A stretch of DNA of 64,000 bases from Metallyticus violacea (taxonomy: Eukaryota > Arthropoda > Insecta > Mantodea > Metallyticidae): the NCBI GenBank assembly GCA_030762175.1, contig CM060840.1, positions 38,552,501-38,616,500 on the forward strand, in the 5' to 3' direction. Position 1 is the first letter of the stretch. Each line of letters begins with the position of its first letter. This document shows, piece after piece, positions 39,293 through 51,228 of the stretch. The position numbers and the translations under genes are program-made. The notes under the pieces were generated by a model that was not told the origin of the DNA, did not search any database, and was given only the letters and a program-made list of their open reading frames with translations.

Positions 39293-40980
39293 CACGAAAT
39301 TATTTAAATTTAAACCTTATAAAATTATCGTGGTTCACCACTTGCATCCGCGCGATTCCCTGACTAGAGTTTGATTTTATAAGAGATACTGGGGAGAGCT
39401 GCTGCTGGCAGTGACTCTTAACCTTATTTTAAGTACGAGATATTATGATTTTAAGTAGAAGCATGATTTGAATTGCGTCATCTCACAAAACAACTGATAT
39501 TTTGCAAGAAGTTGCTCATGAAGCAAAACATCTGTATTGTGTGGTTTGAGTGCACACTATTAATAGGACTTATTTTTATGAGCGTATTATCCATGGTGAA
39601 TAAAATGCCAGCGATCACTCCTTGAACACTGACTTCATTACCAGCAGTAATTCTGGTTTTATATATTGTTGTTAAATGCTGCATTTTTGTCCTTTAACCA
39701 TTATATAATATTTTTTGTTGCTTTGTCATTGTTGGCTTTTTTTTTTTTTTTTTTTTTTTTGCACACTGTGATAATTCTCATCAGAATGACAGAGTCGCTG
39801 GGTAAAATAAAAAATACTTTTGTTTCTAGTCATTTTGTAAAATTTACGTAATTCATATCATTATGATCATCATTGTGAGGGGGGGTTGAACATTTGCAGA
39901 ACATTTTGCACAAATCAATTTTATTTTGCTGAGTGGGCGATTATTAATCTGGGTCTCTTTCTGATAGGTGTTGTAACCTCTAACTTGTTTTGAGACTGCT
40001 AACAAGAACTAACAGTGTAAAACGCATTTATATATTACGTTTCATTTAAACGGCGATATTCCTCTTCTGTTCCCGATAATTGCGAATTGCCCGAAGGTAA
40101 TTAGCACGCCAGGATACAATTTCAGGGTTTTCAATTACCAACTATCGTTGTCTTCCATCCAACGACTAATGGCAAAACCACTTCATCGGGTACTCCCGGC
40201 TTGTAAAGTAAACTTTCACCACTCTGCAAATCATTCTTGAACTTTTGGTATATTCATGCATTTTTCTTGGAACAATACCCCATGGTAGACAAAGACGTGG
40301 TGGCCTCTTTTATAATTCTGTTCACTGAGCTCCTGTAGCTTCTCTTGTCGATGTGGCAACATTATAACTCAATTTAAACTCACTCCTTTTCTCTTTCATA
40401 TAGCTCAACGCTACCCGTCTCAACATGCCCATACCTCAAGACAATCGAGCACATTCTTTAGCGCGTGATAAGTTCCAACATGCTACTCTATGCATGCACC
40501 ATCCGAGCAGATTAATATGTTTAAGTGAGTACTGTTGCCACAATTAGAACAAGATTTATAAAGTTTGAATTTAGGGCGGGCGAAATGGTGGGCATAGGAA
40601 TATACGGTTGAGTGGGTATTCACGCAAGTGCCGTTACTGGAACTCGCTCCACAACTTAGAGTGTGACGTGTGCTTGTTGAGAGGCGAACCGTACCGTGCA
40701 GTATTGAAACACAACTGACTCCCACCACTTGCACCTTGCGCAATAACCAAAGCATGGCTCCGTTCGGGTTCTTTTGCAATGCAGCATAAGGCTAGGAAAC
40801 CGTTTCGCTACTCTTCAACGCTTACTATTATGAGGTACCTATAGTAACAGATGACAGTCGTCTAAACGTTTCATAGCACTTCTGTTGCAACGGATGCATG
40901 GGCAACTGTGTCTGTATAAATACAATATAACACAATTGTGTACTCAAGTGATATTCCCATAACTAATTTCACTGAATAGA
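39293..40980. other. Intergenic DNA, no gene recognised
   Basis: Moderately GC-richer patches at about 40040-40450 and 40490-40780, the latter with a 98-codon minus-strand frame rich in Cys and Ser that I do not recognise. A poly-T tract lies at 39739. Confidence 0.5.
39739..39760. repeat. Poly-T tract
   Basis: Homopolymer run of about 22 T. No SINE or LINE body was recognised beside it. Confidence 0.9.
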
Positions 40981-41130
40981 CACCGCCATGGGTGGCTGAG
41001 GTCTTTAAGGCGCGGACTCGGAAGTGTGGGGTTCGAATCCCGCTAGGACCGTCCTCCCTGACTGAGTTTTTTTTTCTAGGTTTTCCTCAGTCCTCATAAA
41101 TGGCAAACGCCAGGGAGATACCCTAAAAAA
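40981..41130 (+). mobile_element. tRNA-derived SINE, family B copy 3
   Basis: Head CACCGCCATGGGTGGCTGAG with TTTAAGGCGCGGACTC and a perfect box B GGTTCGAATCC; body GTTTTCCTCAGTCCTCATAA, ATGGCAAACGCCAGG and GAGATACCCTAAA. The 3' half seen in copies 4 and 5 is lost. This copy has the best-kept head of the family here. Confidence 0.87.
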
Positions 41131-43278
41131 ACTGAATAGGCACGATTGCGACTAGAGCTCAGATCTCGGTGCTATCAAATGACATTTGTAGTGGATAAAG
41201 TTAGGATTTTCTGAGAATTTTTCCCGTTTTCCCCATTTTGTTCCGCAAACACTATCCTCTCTCTCTTTTCACCTTTTCATACTCTTTTTCTATGCTTTTA
41301 AGCTTGCTAGCTCTAAATTTCTCGTTTCCTCTTATCTTTGCAGATTTTACAAGATCCAAAACTAATACTTGTGAGAGACAGTTGTTTTTACAGAACTGTT
41401 AATTTCCGAAGGAATTTAATTTACTAGAAATGCCTGGTGGTACATTTGCGGACAGGAGCAGATTGAGCTTGTGGTGCTGTGTGTTTCATTCATTCTTATA
41501 TGTGAGGTCACAGTATACCTAGTTATCCTTCCATATTCTTAATCATACATTCATCCATTAAAACGAGTACTGAAACATTATACGTTTGAGGAAGTTCAAT
41601 TGGAGTTGTTTGTAAACGCTTTGAAATTTACCATTCCAAAGAGGCATTTACTCAACCTTATTTTTAGTAAGTATTTTCTTTACTCTGGTTTTATGTTTGC
41701 ATAACTCTTATATTTTAAAATAACTTTATAAATAACAAAATCCTAAATTATTAACACGCTTTCTTTTGTGCATTTTCTTCATACTTCAAATTTATCAGTC
41801 TACTTGGCTTTGGTGCGACGTGAAACAACATTGACTCTAATACATGGCCTGAATGAATGAATGAATGAATTGGCTTATGTCCTATCCAGGGCTGGAGCCT
41901 CCGTAAGCAGATAGGGCTCATTGATTTCTCATATGGTGAACTAATCCATATGAACTATTCTCTCTATTAGCTTATAATGTTTCTTATTTTACAAGTTTAC
42001 CAACAATTTAACTAAAAGGTTCAAGTGCTGAGTCTATTAAGTTTTTTTTATTATAAGTTTGGTATCACTTTTATTATTGGCTTCGGTTGATCACTTCTTT
42101 CTACAGCTCTGTTCCTAGGCTCTTCCAGTTTCCGTGCTACACTGGTTCAGTGTGGCCCGGCTGCTTTCCTGAAGGACTCTGCCCATAGATTTTAATTATC
42201 ATAACTATATAATCATTACTAAAATTAAATTTTAACTTAACTATGTTACATTTAAATTAATGTAAGAGTATTAGCAGCAATAATCATTAAATCTAGGTAA
42301 ACAAAAATATTTCTTTGATTACTTATTTAATCTTCACCAAAAGGCTCTATAGGATATGTTTATATTCTTCCAAATGCTACCGAACTTGTCACCCGGTTTT
42401 GACGTTGACGGTTTCTTTAATAGCAATGGAGACATTCATAAGAAAATGCATTGAAAACGTCGTGAGCAGCCTCTAATTATTATGTCATAAGAATTCAGCA
42501 AAAGTCAAGATGGTAATTGCGAGTCGTAAAACAATTATCTCCAAGAAACGTCTGCACGTAGAAAGGGCATTACACCGTTTATCGTGGACTGCCTCATTAT
42601 TATTTATTACTCCTCTTCTCGATCGTCTACTCTTGGCATTTGGCCTCCCCGATATTATTTGCATGCAGTGGAGGTAGTAGTTTGTGGGGAGGAGACCTGG
42701 AATGTTGCAGCGATTACCTGATTAACGTTGAAAAACCAACAACGGCAAGTGAGCTCAGACGTAAATCCTGGAAAGAATTACTCAGCGTTCTCCTCTCTTT
42801 GCACGCCGGATGTCCATGATGCTATGTTAATCTATGCGTTCATATTCCAATTGATTGTGACTGTTGAACCTTTAACACTAGTATGCATAGGCAAAAATAC
42901 AGTAAAACTGTTTAAAGCAGAATCGGCAATGTTACCAATTAAAGTTATAGCAGTATTAATTCATTTCTGCCAGATAAAAACGCTTCACTAGGTTGATCTT
43001 TCATTTTCTCTAAACCCAATAAAGTTAAAATTTTATTATAAAGCTTATTTTGCCAATATATTGCAAATATATTAGGTAATTATAACATTATCGAATGAAA
43101 AGCTGGAATGCTACTAAATATATCTAAGGGGAGGTTTGCATCTTTTCTCTTCAAGATATGTGTATTATTTTTCAAAACCTCTATTCTTATGAAAATATAC
43201 ATTACCATTATTAAGTTTTCATGTGAAGTAATAAGAGGAATTACTTAAATAAAGCAATTTTACTTAACGGATATATTA

Positions 43279-43315
43279 GTTATTATTATTGTTATTATTA
43301 TTACTATTATTATTT
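43279..43315. repeat. (ATT)n microsatellite, imperfect
   Basis: TTA/ATT units with GTT and ACT variants, directly upstream of family B copy 4. Confidence 0.9.
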
Positions 43316-43334
43316 CAGAAGCACATACTAAATA

Positions 43335-43598
43335 CCGTTACGCATGGCCGAGGTCCTTAAGGCTCGGACTCTTGGAAATCTGAGGTTCGATTTCCACCAG
43401 GAACATCCTCCTTGAATGAGGTCTTTCCACGTTTTTCTCGGTCTTCATAAGTGGCAAATGCCGAAGAGGTATCCTGAACTTAGATCTGGAATGCTTCCTC
43501 CCTTTAAAAAAAAAAAAAAAAAGTCTTTCCCAGTTTATCATTCCATCTCATGTGTCGTCAGTGACCACCGTCAGTGATGCCTCATTAGTTAAAATGGG
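43335..43598 (+). mobile_element. tRNA-derived SINE, family B copy 4
   Basis: Head GTTACGCATGGCCGAGGTCC, TTAAGGCTCGGACTC and GGTTCGATTTCC; body with ATAAGTGGCAAATGCC, GAGGTATCCTGAACTTAG, AATGCTTCCTCCC, an A run at 43506-43522, and a 3' part with ATTCCATCTCATGTGTCGTC and TGATGCCTCATTAGT. It is close to full length. Confidence 0.87.
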
Positions 43599-45233
43599 AT
43601 TCAAAACACTATAGAGAGAACATAGAAAATGCCATAATCGGAATTCTATACATGGCTCTTCGACTTACCTTACCGATGCTCTTCATTTGAGCTACCGCAC
43701 TAATCGTAAATACGAATGACTTAGCAAGAGTTAAAACTTTTGATAATATAGATGCATTAATTAGAGAAAAAATATGTTAAGTAATTTTTTTTCATACAAG
43801 TAATGCATCAAGTTAAAGCTTGGGACCAGAGTCAGTTAGGAAATATTCAAGATCATCCGAATTCGAATTGTGTAAAGAGCAAATTGAAAGCTACAATCAA
43901 ATTGACAGATGTAAAAACAAAATTGTTTTGCTTTGTTCCTTTATTTGCATAATATGAATTTGCAGCCATTTTATATTACGGGTATTTTCAATGCATCCTA
44001 GATCGTATGTATATTCTTGGTTAGTTTAATTAAAGTAGTTAAAGCAAATGAACAAAGTATATAAGAATTCTAATGATAAAGATAAAACGATAAATTTTTA
44101 CCGCTGAAGAATACACTGAAAATAAAATAATTTGCATCTGTTTCAAGCTTTAGAGCATAAAGCCCATTGTAACTCCTTAGAAATCCGAAGTTTTCTAGAT
44201 TTTTCCTCAGATACAAAATATAAAATAAAATATGAAAACCTCTCTCTCGAGGCATCGGTTTAATGTGCTCTAGCCAGCTTTGCCTGTACATATTTGTGTT
44301 ATCGTTTACACCTTCAACCGTTAATCCTTTTCTTATTTTAACTTATACTGTTATTCCTATCACTGATCTTACAAATCATATCTCTTGGGCCTGAATTTTC
44401 TTAGTAAATATCAAGATTAGGCAACTAGTCATCGCATTTTTGCTTTATATAAGTTTTTAATTGAGTTTCCATATTAGTTTTCTTTAATGCTCTTCTAATG
44501 GTTCCACGTATTTGGTTGACTTTTTAAGGAACTTGTGAATGATTCTATTTTCAACAATAAATTTTTATTTTATCGGCCATTTCCCTTTAAATACCATAAC
44601 GTTGGATTTTTCTGTAAATACAGTACGGTTATAATTTTTAGTAACATTATTAAAAGGAGAACGAAAATATTGATATGAAACCCTACTCCTCTAGGATTGG
44701 AGTTGTGCGAAAAGTTAGTCAGTAGACCTTAGAAGCATTGGACTCATCAACTCCAAAGAATGAAGCCAATTGCAACCGAATTTCGGATGCTCGTACGACA
44801 ACAAAACGATTTAATTTATATTTTTAATTTTCTTATACTTATAGAATATTACATAACATTCCTAAAGTGCAAATGCACTGCAATTTGTGTCCTTCAGTGG
44901 TGAAATGTGTTAATAAGGTTAACTATTTTATTAACAATCGATATGTCTTTTTTCAGATATATAGGGACCTTTGTTACGAACTATTGCACTTAGAAAACAC
45001 GAAAGTTTAATAGTTATCATGTGTTGCACATATTTTAATATGTCCATTTTTAATAATAATAATCTATATAATTTAAGTAATGGTCAATGAACATTTTAAA
45101 CCAAAACATTAAATTCGTAAAAAATAACTACTTTCTTCTGAAGATAAAGATCGAGTAAATAAATGCAAGAACGTCCATATTCTATGCTTTAAAAGGTTTA
45201 TAATGATTCTAATAACTGTTTATGAAAATATTA

Positions 45234-45534
45234 AAGTGGGTCCTGGTGGTGTAGTGGTAATCATACTAGCCTTCTAAACCCAAGATTGCGGGTTCAAACA
45301 CGGCCAGGATCGATGGATCTTTTCGGGCGTAAAAATCCTACCTAAGTATGGCTTCCTTCGGAAAGGAAGTAAAGCCGTGGGTCCCGTGTCGTACATTTAT
45401 GGCACGAAAAAGAACTTCATGCCTGAAAGAAGAGGCATCTGAGCAAAATTTGTCGGCCGTTTCACGCCCTGAATTGAATGGGACGCTGATGACCTGAGAT
45501 GTTAAAGAGCGTCCGTAAATAAATAAAATCAACA
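45234..45534 (+). mobile_element. tRNA-derived SINE, family A copy 4, with perfect 12-bp target-site duplication
   Basis: Full-length head (GGTCCTGGTGGTGTAGTGGT; box B GCGGGTTCAAACACG) and body, ending GTCCGTAAATAAATAAAATC. ATGAAAATATTA occurs at 45222-45233 and again at 45535-45546, a perfect 12-bp duplication that defines the insertion. This is the best reference copy of family A in the window. Confidence 0.95.
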
Positions 45535-45546
45535 ATGAAAATATTA

Positions 45547-47605
45547 CTTGAATCACTACATTATATTGTTACGCTATTAAATAATCTTCCAGCATCTTTC
45601 ACAATTATATCACTAATTATTTTAAATTTAAAGACCACTCGCTCATTTGTTAGAATTCAGTTGCTTTAATAATGGGACACTGGGGCGGGGGGTGTACTCA
45701 GATCTTAATCTTCTCTGATCTATTACATGCTTTCGCAATCAATTACTAGGTAACAAAATAAGATATTTAAAGCTATCGTTATTAACCAAGATATACCATT
45801 CTTTTCATGATGAAGTTAATTTATTTGAATACCTGTTTTACATATCTGAACAATAATCGGCATCCTATCCATAGATGACCTTACTGGACTGGAACAGGAA
45901 CGTTCATCTCCACGTCTCGAAGAAGAACGAAAGTAAACTTAATTCTGCAAAACCAGAACCGTTTGTTAACACCAATTTTAACGCCCCTCCCTGCGCATAT
46001 TGCAATATATTTGTTTACAATGATACTAACATTTACGTTATTGACGTATACGTGTCACATCGTTTCTGGATCAAAATTAAGATGACTTAGCAAGAGTCAA
46101 AGTGAAAGAATACAGCACTTATTGTCCGTTAGAAGACTTGTCGTACATTATAAGATTAATTTTTTTTTAATGTAAAAATTAAGAACATTTTTCTTTTTAC
46201 GGAGATTTCGTACATTTCCCAAGCCAATTCATTTCAGTAGCTGGTAGGGAAAAGTACATATATTTTAATATAATTCATTGTATTAGAACCTAGCTCTATC
46301 ACTTATAGATTAATTGTAATATGAGTATAATCCTAAAATTTTCTGTTTTATAAATGTGTTTTGGAAACTTATTTTGAAAAATTTAAAGGTATTAAATTGT
46401 TCGTATAAATGTATTATATGTTTATAATACTATTGAAATACTCACATGTTTGTGTTTTTATAATAAATTATGTTCTTTAATGTGTAAAGTTTATAAAATG
46501 ATATTTTCTAAGAATATAGCAATAAAATAAAAGTATCTTGCGGAGTTAATGAAATGTCGCAAATAACATTAATTGTTAAATCTGGAATATTTTCTTTTGC
46601 AAACATTTCTTTTCAAATTAATTTAAATTTCATAGACCAGGTAAAAACCAATAATGAATATTCCGAGATGATACGCTAATGCGTAAAACCAAACTCGCTT
46701 AAGAAACCGGATGAAAGAAGAACGTGGAAAATTAGCATGATTACGGTTATTGGAATTTAGGCTTGACGCACCCGTAAGTTCCTTTGTTTGTTAACGGAGG
46801 TAGCGTTACTCACTACTCGAGTCATTTCGTGATGAGCAACCATGACTCAAAAGTATCGCACTTGAAACATCCGGTTTCACAAACGGTATCGATAATCCAA
46901 GTCTTAATGCTGCCTCCTGGTTTCTGAATAGTTTGCTTTCTTTTGCTTTGCTGCACAAATTACCGCAATTAAGACTTTAGTGACAAGATCAAAGGTTAAC
47001 ATGTTGCCTTACACTTTCCGCAAATCAATATTAGTAGGTAATTTACCACGATTTTATTGCTTAGACAACATTAAAAAGTATGATAACTAGGATATTATGC
47101 CGTTATTAGGAAATTTTCTCCGCTATCTATTTAGAAAATTTAATAATTTAGGTTACAGGAAAGCTTTTAAAAGTAGCGGTATTACAAAGAGGGCTTGGAA
47201 TTAAAATTATAACAATTAAAGGTGGTAAAATAACCACATGGGGCAGAAAATTAAATGAACACTTACTGGTATACTTCTGTTGGGGGAATGTCCAAAGCAG
47301 AGAATACTGAACCGACTTCTGATTCTCCATCTAAAAGCAATCATTTTATGCTACGTAATATGCCATAATTATTTGGTACAATACACGTTTTCTTTTGCAA
47401 TAACTATATTGTGTATTTGAAGATGTTGTTATTAAAATGTTACTAATTTTATCTCTTTTACAACAGCATGTCGAAAATATTTTGTAACATTCTAAATAGG
47501 CGTGCATTCATAAAAATAGAAAATTTGTTTCACTACTGAAAATGTGTAATAATTTAGAGCGCATTATGAGTTGACTATACTAGGACATAATGATCATTAA
47601 TTTAA
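45547..47605. other. Intergenic DNA, no gene recognised
   Basis: AT-rich. Around 46700-46880 AAACCGGATG and CATCCGGTTT occur as a short inverted pair about 160 bases apart, which could be chance or the ends of a small element. Confidence 0.5.

Positions 47606-47666
<61 letters not shown>
47606..47666. repeat. (AAT)n microsatellite
   Basis: About 20 perfect AAT units, about 60 bp before family B copy 5. Confidence 0.97.
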
Positions 47667-47667
<1 letters not shown>

Positions 47668-47727
47668 AAGAAATCGATATAACTATGACATTTCATGATA
47701 GAATTTTTTATTCTTTTCATCGTATAC

Positions 47728-47998
47728 CGACCGCCATGGGTGGCCAAGGATGTTAAGGCGCGGGTTCGTGAGCGGGTTCGGTTTCTATCAAAACTCCTCC
47801 CTCACTGAGATTTTTCCAGTTTTCCTCAGTTCTCATAAATGGAAAATGTCGTGGAGGACCCTAAACTTAGGCCTGGAAGTTTTCCTTCCTGAAAAAAATC
47901 CTTTCCCAGTTCATTATTTCATCTTATATGTCATCAGTGTCCGCCGTCTTTAATGCCTCAAAAGTCAAACACTATTTAAAAAAAAAAAAAAAAAAAAG
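47728..47998 (+). mobile_element. tRNA-derived SINE, family B copy 5, with A tail
   Basis: Head CCGCCATGGGTGGCCAAGG with GTTAAGGCGCGGGTTCG; the box B region is degraded. The body is full length through CATCTTATATGTCATCAGTG and TAATGCCTCAAAAGTC, ending in an A run of about 18 bases before a transposase remnant. Confidence 0.86.
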
Positions 47999-48149
47999 GT
48001 AACCGAAGATGTTATGTATGGTGTTTCACGAACTGAAGCCAGGCTTCATAGTACTCAAGTCCGATATTGTGGACGTATTATGTTCAAAGTGTGTAAAAAT
48101 CCTGAGTATCTGTAAAACTGGTGGCCATGTCAATAAGCAAAATGCTCGT

Positions 48150-48450
48150 TTTTTTCGGTTGGTAAAAACTGGATGAATATGTACAGGGATCATTTCATTA
48201 GGAGAAAGGGACATTGTGGGCTGCTGTGACTTCCCACGGCATCATTGTTTCATATTTCATGGAGGATGCACATGGAAACAAAATTAACGTCACATCATTA
48301 GAAGTAAATTATTGAACGTTTTCAGGGGAATTTTGCCACATTTTGTGCACTGAACAACCTTAATATGCACAAGCAAGTGTTACAACTACATGGGGCGACT
48401 TCCCATATTAGCCATAGGGCGAGAACTCCCAACAGCTGTTTCCCTGTTGG
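48150..48450 (+). pseudogene. Second decayed mariner-like transposase fragment
   Basis: The plus strand encodes GTLWAAVTSHGIIVSYFMED followed by AHGNKINVTSLEV, then, after a stop and frame change, LQLHGATSHISHRARTP. This resembles the VWAAISxxGIIGPYFFED and QQDGATSHxSxRxR blocks of mariner-type transposases. It is interrupted, and the conserved WPPRSPDL block was not found downstream. It lies just after a SINE copy that ends at 47998. Confidence 0.75.
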
Positions 48451-48728
48451 CTGATTTCTGCAAGCTCAGATTTTCCATATCCTTAATGAAGTCCTGAAGA
48501 TGGTGCGTTTTTTGTGCGACTTACTGAAAGAAAAGTACTTCATTCCCATTTCCCGTAATCTAGATAAATTTCGTTGATATACTGAAATAGTTCTGCACAG
48601 TTTAACAGGGGAGGAGTATGATGGCATAGTCACTGGATGATGATAGTCGTTTTATACACAACGGTGGAAAACATGGAGAATACGCAGTTGTGCTATGGGA
48701 ATCGTTGTTACAAAAAGTTACTGAAGAT

Positions 48729-48946
48729 TTTCTAATCCATCTAATTCCGTCTACTCTTGTACGTTTCTAAATCATTTCTACTCCTAAACTGAAGTTGTTG
48801 CTTGTGCCTAGTTTTATTAATGTAAACTTATTAGAAATCAAGTTGGAGTTACATAAAATGTTACCTTTTTATTTTCCAATTCTATGTTTCTATGTGTTTA
48901 ATGTTCCTTTTTATTACATCGTTATTGTTAGATGAGTTGTTACAGT
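48729..48946 (+). repeat. Dispersed repeat copy 1 (X then Y arm)
   Basis: TTTCTAATCCATCTAATTCC through TTTTCCAATTCTATGTTTCT matches 55907-56074 in the same orientation (block X). The next segment, AATGTTCCTTTTTATTACAT and CGTTATTGTTAGATGAGTTG, is the reverse complement of the sequence just before the other copy. The arrangement suggests an element with inverted arms. Confidence 0.75.
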
Positions 48947-49489
48947 CCAGTTAATTATTTTTCTATTAACTTTACTTCATTTTTATTTGAATCGATTCTT
49001 TCTTTAGAATTACAGAAATGTGGGTTTAATTTTCTCTTTGGATACGTCATTAGATTTTGTTTAATTTAGATAAATTCCTATTGACACAGGCTCCTTGCTA
49101 AATGAAATTGATGCAGGAGATATATTCTTTTTCAATTTTGTTATCTGTTTTAAACACCGGTTTTTTTATAGGCTGTTGCTTTTGTTTTCCTCATTTCACT
49201 GTAAAAGTTATCCATAAGTTTAACCTTGATGTACTAAGTTAAAAGATAAAGTATAAAAATATATTAGGAATTATTTAAGGTGGGCATACATACTACAAAT
49301 ATGAGAAAAAATTGGGTGAATACTTCTGAACGGAAATCTGTAGCGGATAATGAATTAAAGGCACTCATTTCATTTTGCTGGTGCATATTCTTGCATTTCT
49401 ACACATGGTTGAAATTTAGTTTTATACATATATTTCAGTAAGCCCTTGAGACTACTGTTTTAATAACTCCAGAATATATTTAGCCGTAG

Positions 49490-49910
49490 GTAGTCTTTTG
49501 TACTTAAACCCGTACGCCCTAAATAGAAAGAAAACTCCACCCTTAATGCCTTCCCCATATTTAGGGACTTAAAGAGAAACAACCTCCTACACAATGCTTA
49601 CCTAAGGAAAATAGCTCTGAAGGATATGACTCAGCGAAACAATGCCCATTCATTTGACGGTGTCCTCTTCTGTTGATGAGGGAATGTTTGCCGAAGACGG
49701 GGGAATCCCCTGAAGCCTCATCCGATAGCTGTTGAGGTAGGCTGTAGGGTGTGCCCCGAACTGCGTCAGTTCCCGCCTATCCATATAGCACCTCCGCCCA
49801 CAGACAGAACCTATAAGTGGTGATCATTATCTTCCCTGACGCGGCTGCCGTAAACTTCACTCTAGTGTTGCTGTACATTAGGGAAGGCATCTGCAAATGG
49901 AATTACAATC
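49490..49910. other. GC-richer segment, unrecognised repeat or old insertion
   Basis: About 400 bp clearly richer in GC than the flanks (CCGAAGACGGGGGAATCCCC, GTGCCCCGAACTGCGTCAG). All frames are broken. It may be a decayed mobile element or a conserved non-coding segment; I could not match it to anything. Confidence 0.3.
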
Positions 49911-50080
49911 AATAAGCATGTAACTGCCTGACAGTAGTTTTAACCCCCATTTAAAACACTGATGTGCAATTCTCCTAAGGATATTGGGCTTCTTGCATCA
50001 GCGCTCATCGAAAAGCAAACAAACGTTTACTGCTGTAGAATTATGCATTTGTGATTCTTTTTATTGGCATATATTTTGTC

Positions 50081-50369
50081 GGTCCTGGTGGTGTAGTGGT
50101 TACCATACGCGGGTTCGAACCCGGCCAAGATCGATGGATTTTTTCGGGCGTAAAAATCCTAAGTATGGCTTCCTTCGGAAGGGAAGTAAAGCCGTGGGTC
50201 CCGTGTCGTACATTTACGGCACGAAAAAGAACCTCAAGCCTGAAAGAGAGGCCTCTGAGCAAAATTTGTCGGCCGTTTCACGCCCTGAGTTGAATACGAC
50301 GCTGATGACCTGAGATGTTAAAGGGCGTCCATAAATCAATCAATCAAAAAAAAAAAAAAAAAAAAAAAA
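50081..50369 (+). mobile_element. tRNA-derived SINE, family A copy 5, head lacking the anticodon-arm region, long A tail
   Basis: Starts GGTCCTGGTGGTGTAGTGGT but jumps from ACCATAC straight to GCGGGTTCGAACCCGG, losing roughly 27 bases compared with copies 3 and 4, which includes the anticodon-arm-like segment. Box A and box B are intact and brought closer together. The body is well preserved and ends in an A run of about 24 bases (50346-50369), suggesting a young insertion. Confidence 0.93.
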
Positions 50370-50940
50370 GGCATGTATCAATGCCACACTTCGCTTTCAG
50401 GTGCGTATGAGAAACGTTAAACCTTAACCAAACCTCGTATTTGATTCTACTTTTCTCATTCTTTTATAACAACCAAACGTAACTCATTTTGTAATATTTT
50501 CCCACTACTTTCCTATATTATAATTAAATATTTATGCACAACTTTCTTATATCTTCAGCACCAAGCAAGTATTAGTTTTATATCTGATTTCAATATAACA
50601 GGAAACAATGTTAGCCATTGAACTATATCGATCGGATATATATTTACTATGTGACATATTATATATTTATATTTACTGTTACTAAATTCTTAACTGAACA
50701 AATCATTTTTAGTTCTTTAAGTATGGGAAGGTGAAAGGATTTTTGCCTTACTTTTTTAGATTTCAGTGCATACTTATCCATAATTATTTCTATCGCCGCT
50801 TTAGTTTAATATCTTTAGTTACCCATGTTCTTTAGTTCTCCCCTGGTATGTTTTCGATGCTTCAGAAGTATCATTCTCCTTTTTACTTGTTTTCTTTTAC
50901 ACCAATCAATTTTTAGTTCTTTCCCTTCTTACTATATCTG

Positions 50941-51228
50941 TTCTAAGAGAAGAAAAGAAAGTGAGAAAAACAAACGAATGAAAGAGAATTAAAAATTTTG
51001 AAAAATAAGAGAGAAATAGAGGTAATGACTGAAAGAAAGAGAAAGCGAAACATAGATATAATAAGAGGAAAAAGAAAAAAGTAAAAAGATAAGCAAATAT
51101 AGATAGATAAGCAGAATAAATATGGAGAAAAACAGAAAAGGAAGATAAAACAAAAGAAAAGAAAGAGGTACAAGAACAAAAGAGAAGGTGAAGAAGGAAA
51201 AAAGTACAGAAAGGAAAGAAAGACAAGG
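50941..51228 (+). repeat. Polypurine-rich tract of about 290 bp
   Basis: The plus strand is overwhelmingly A and G with few pyrimidines (AAGAGAAGAAAAGAAAGTGA and similar). Open frames on the minus strand (108 and 78 codons, rich in Phe, Ser and Leu) follow from this bias and are not taken as genes. Confidence 0.8.

Larger units (their letters stand above)
41131..45221. other. Intergenic DNA between SINE copies
   Basis: Contains a short (GAAT)n stretch near 41850, a GC-richer unknown patch around 42090-42180, SINE B copy 4 and the ATT tract. No gene is recognised. Confidence 0.55.

Noticed and set aside
45338..45556. Recurring peptide in minus frames at 45338, 50041 and 20060 and plus frame at 13958
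   Set aside because: The shared peptide is the reverse-strand translation of SINE family A, not a gene family.
46690..46875. Small inverted-repeat element with AAACCGGATG / CATCCGGTTT ends
   Set aside because: Only about 10 bases match and no target duplication was seen; not enough to call an element.
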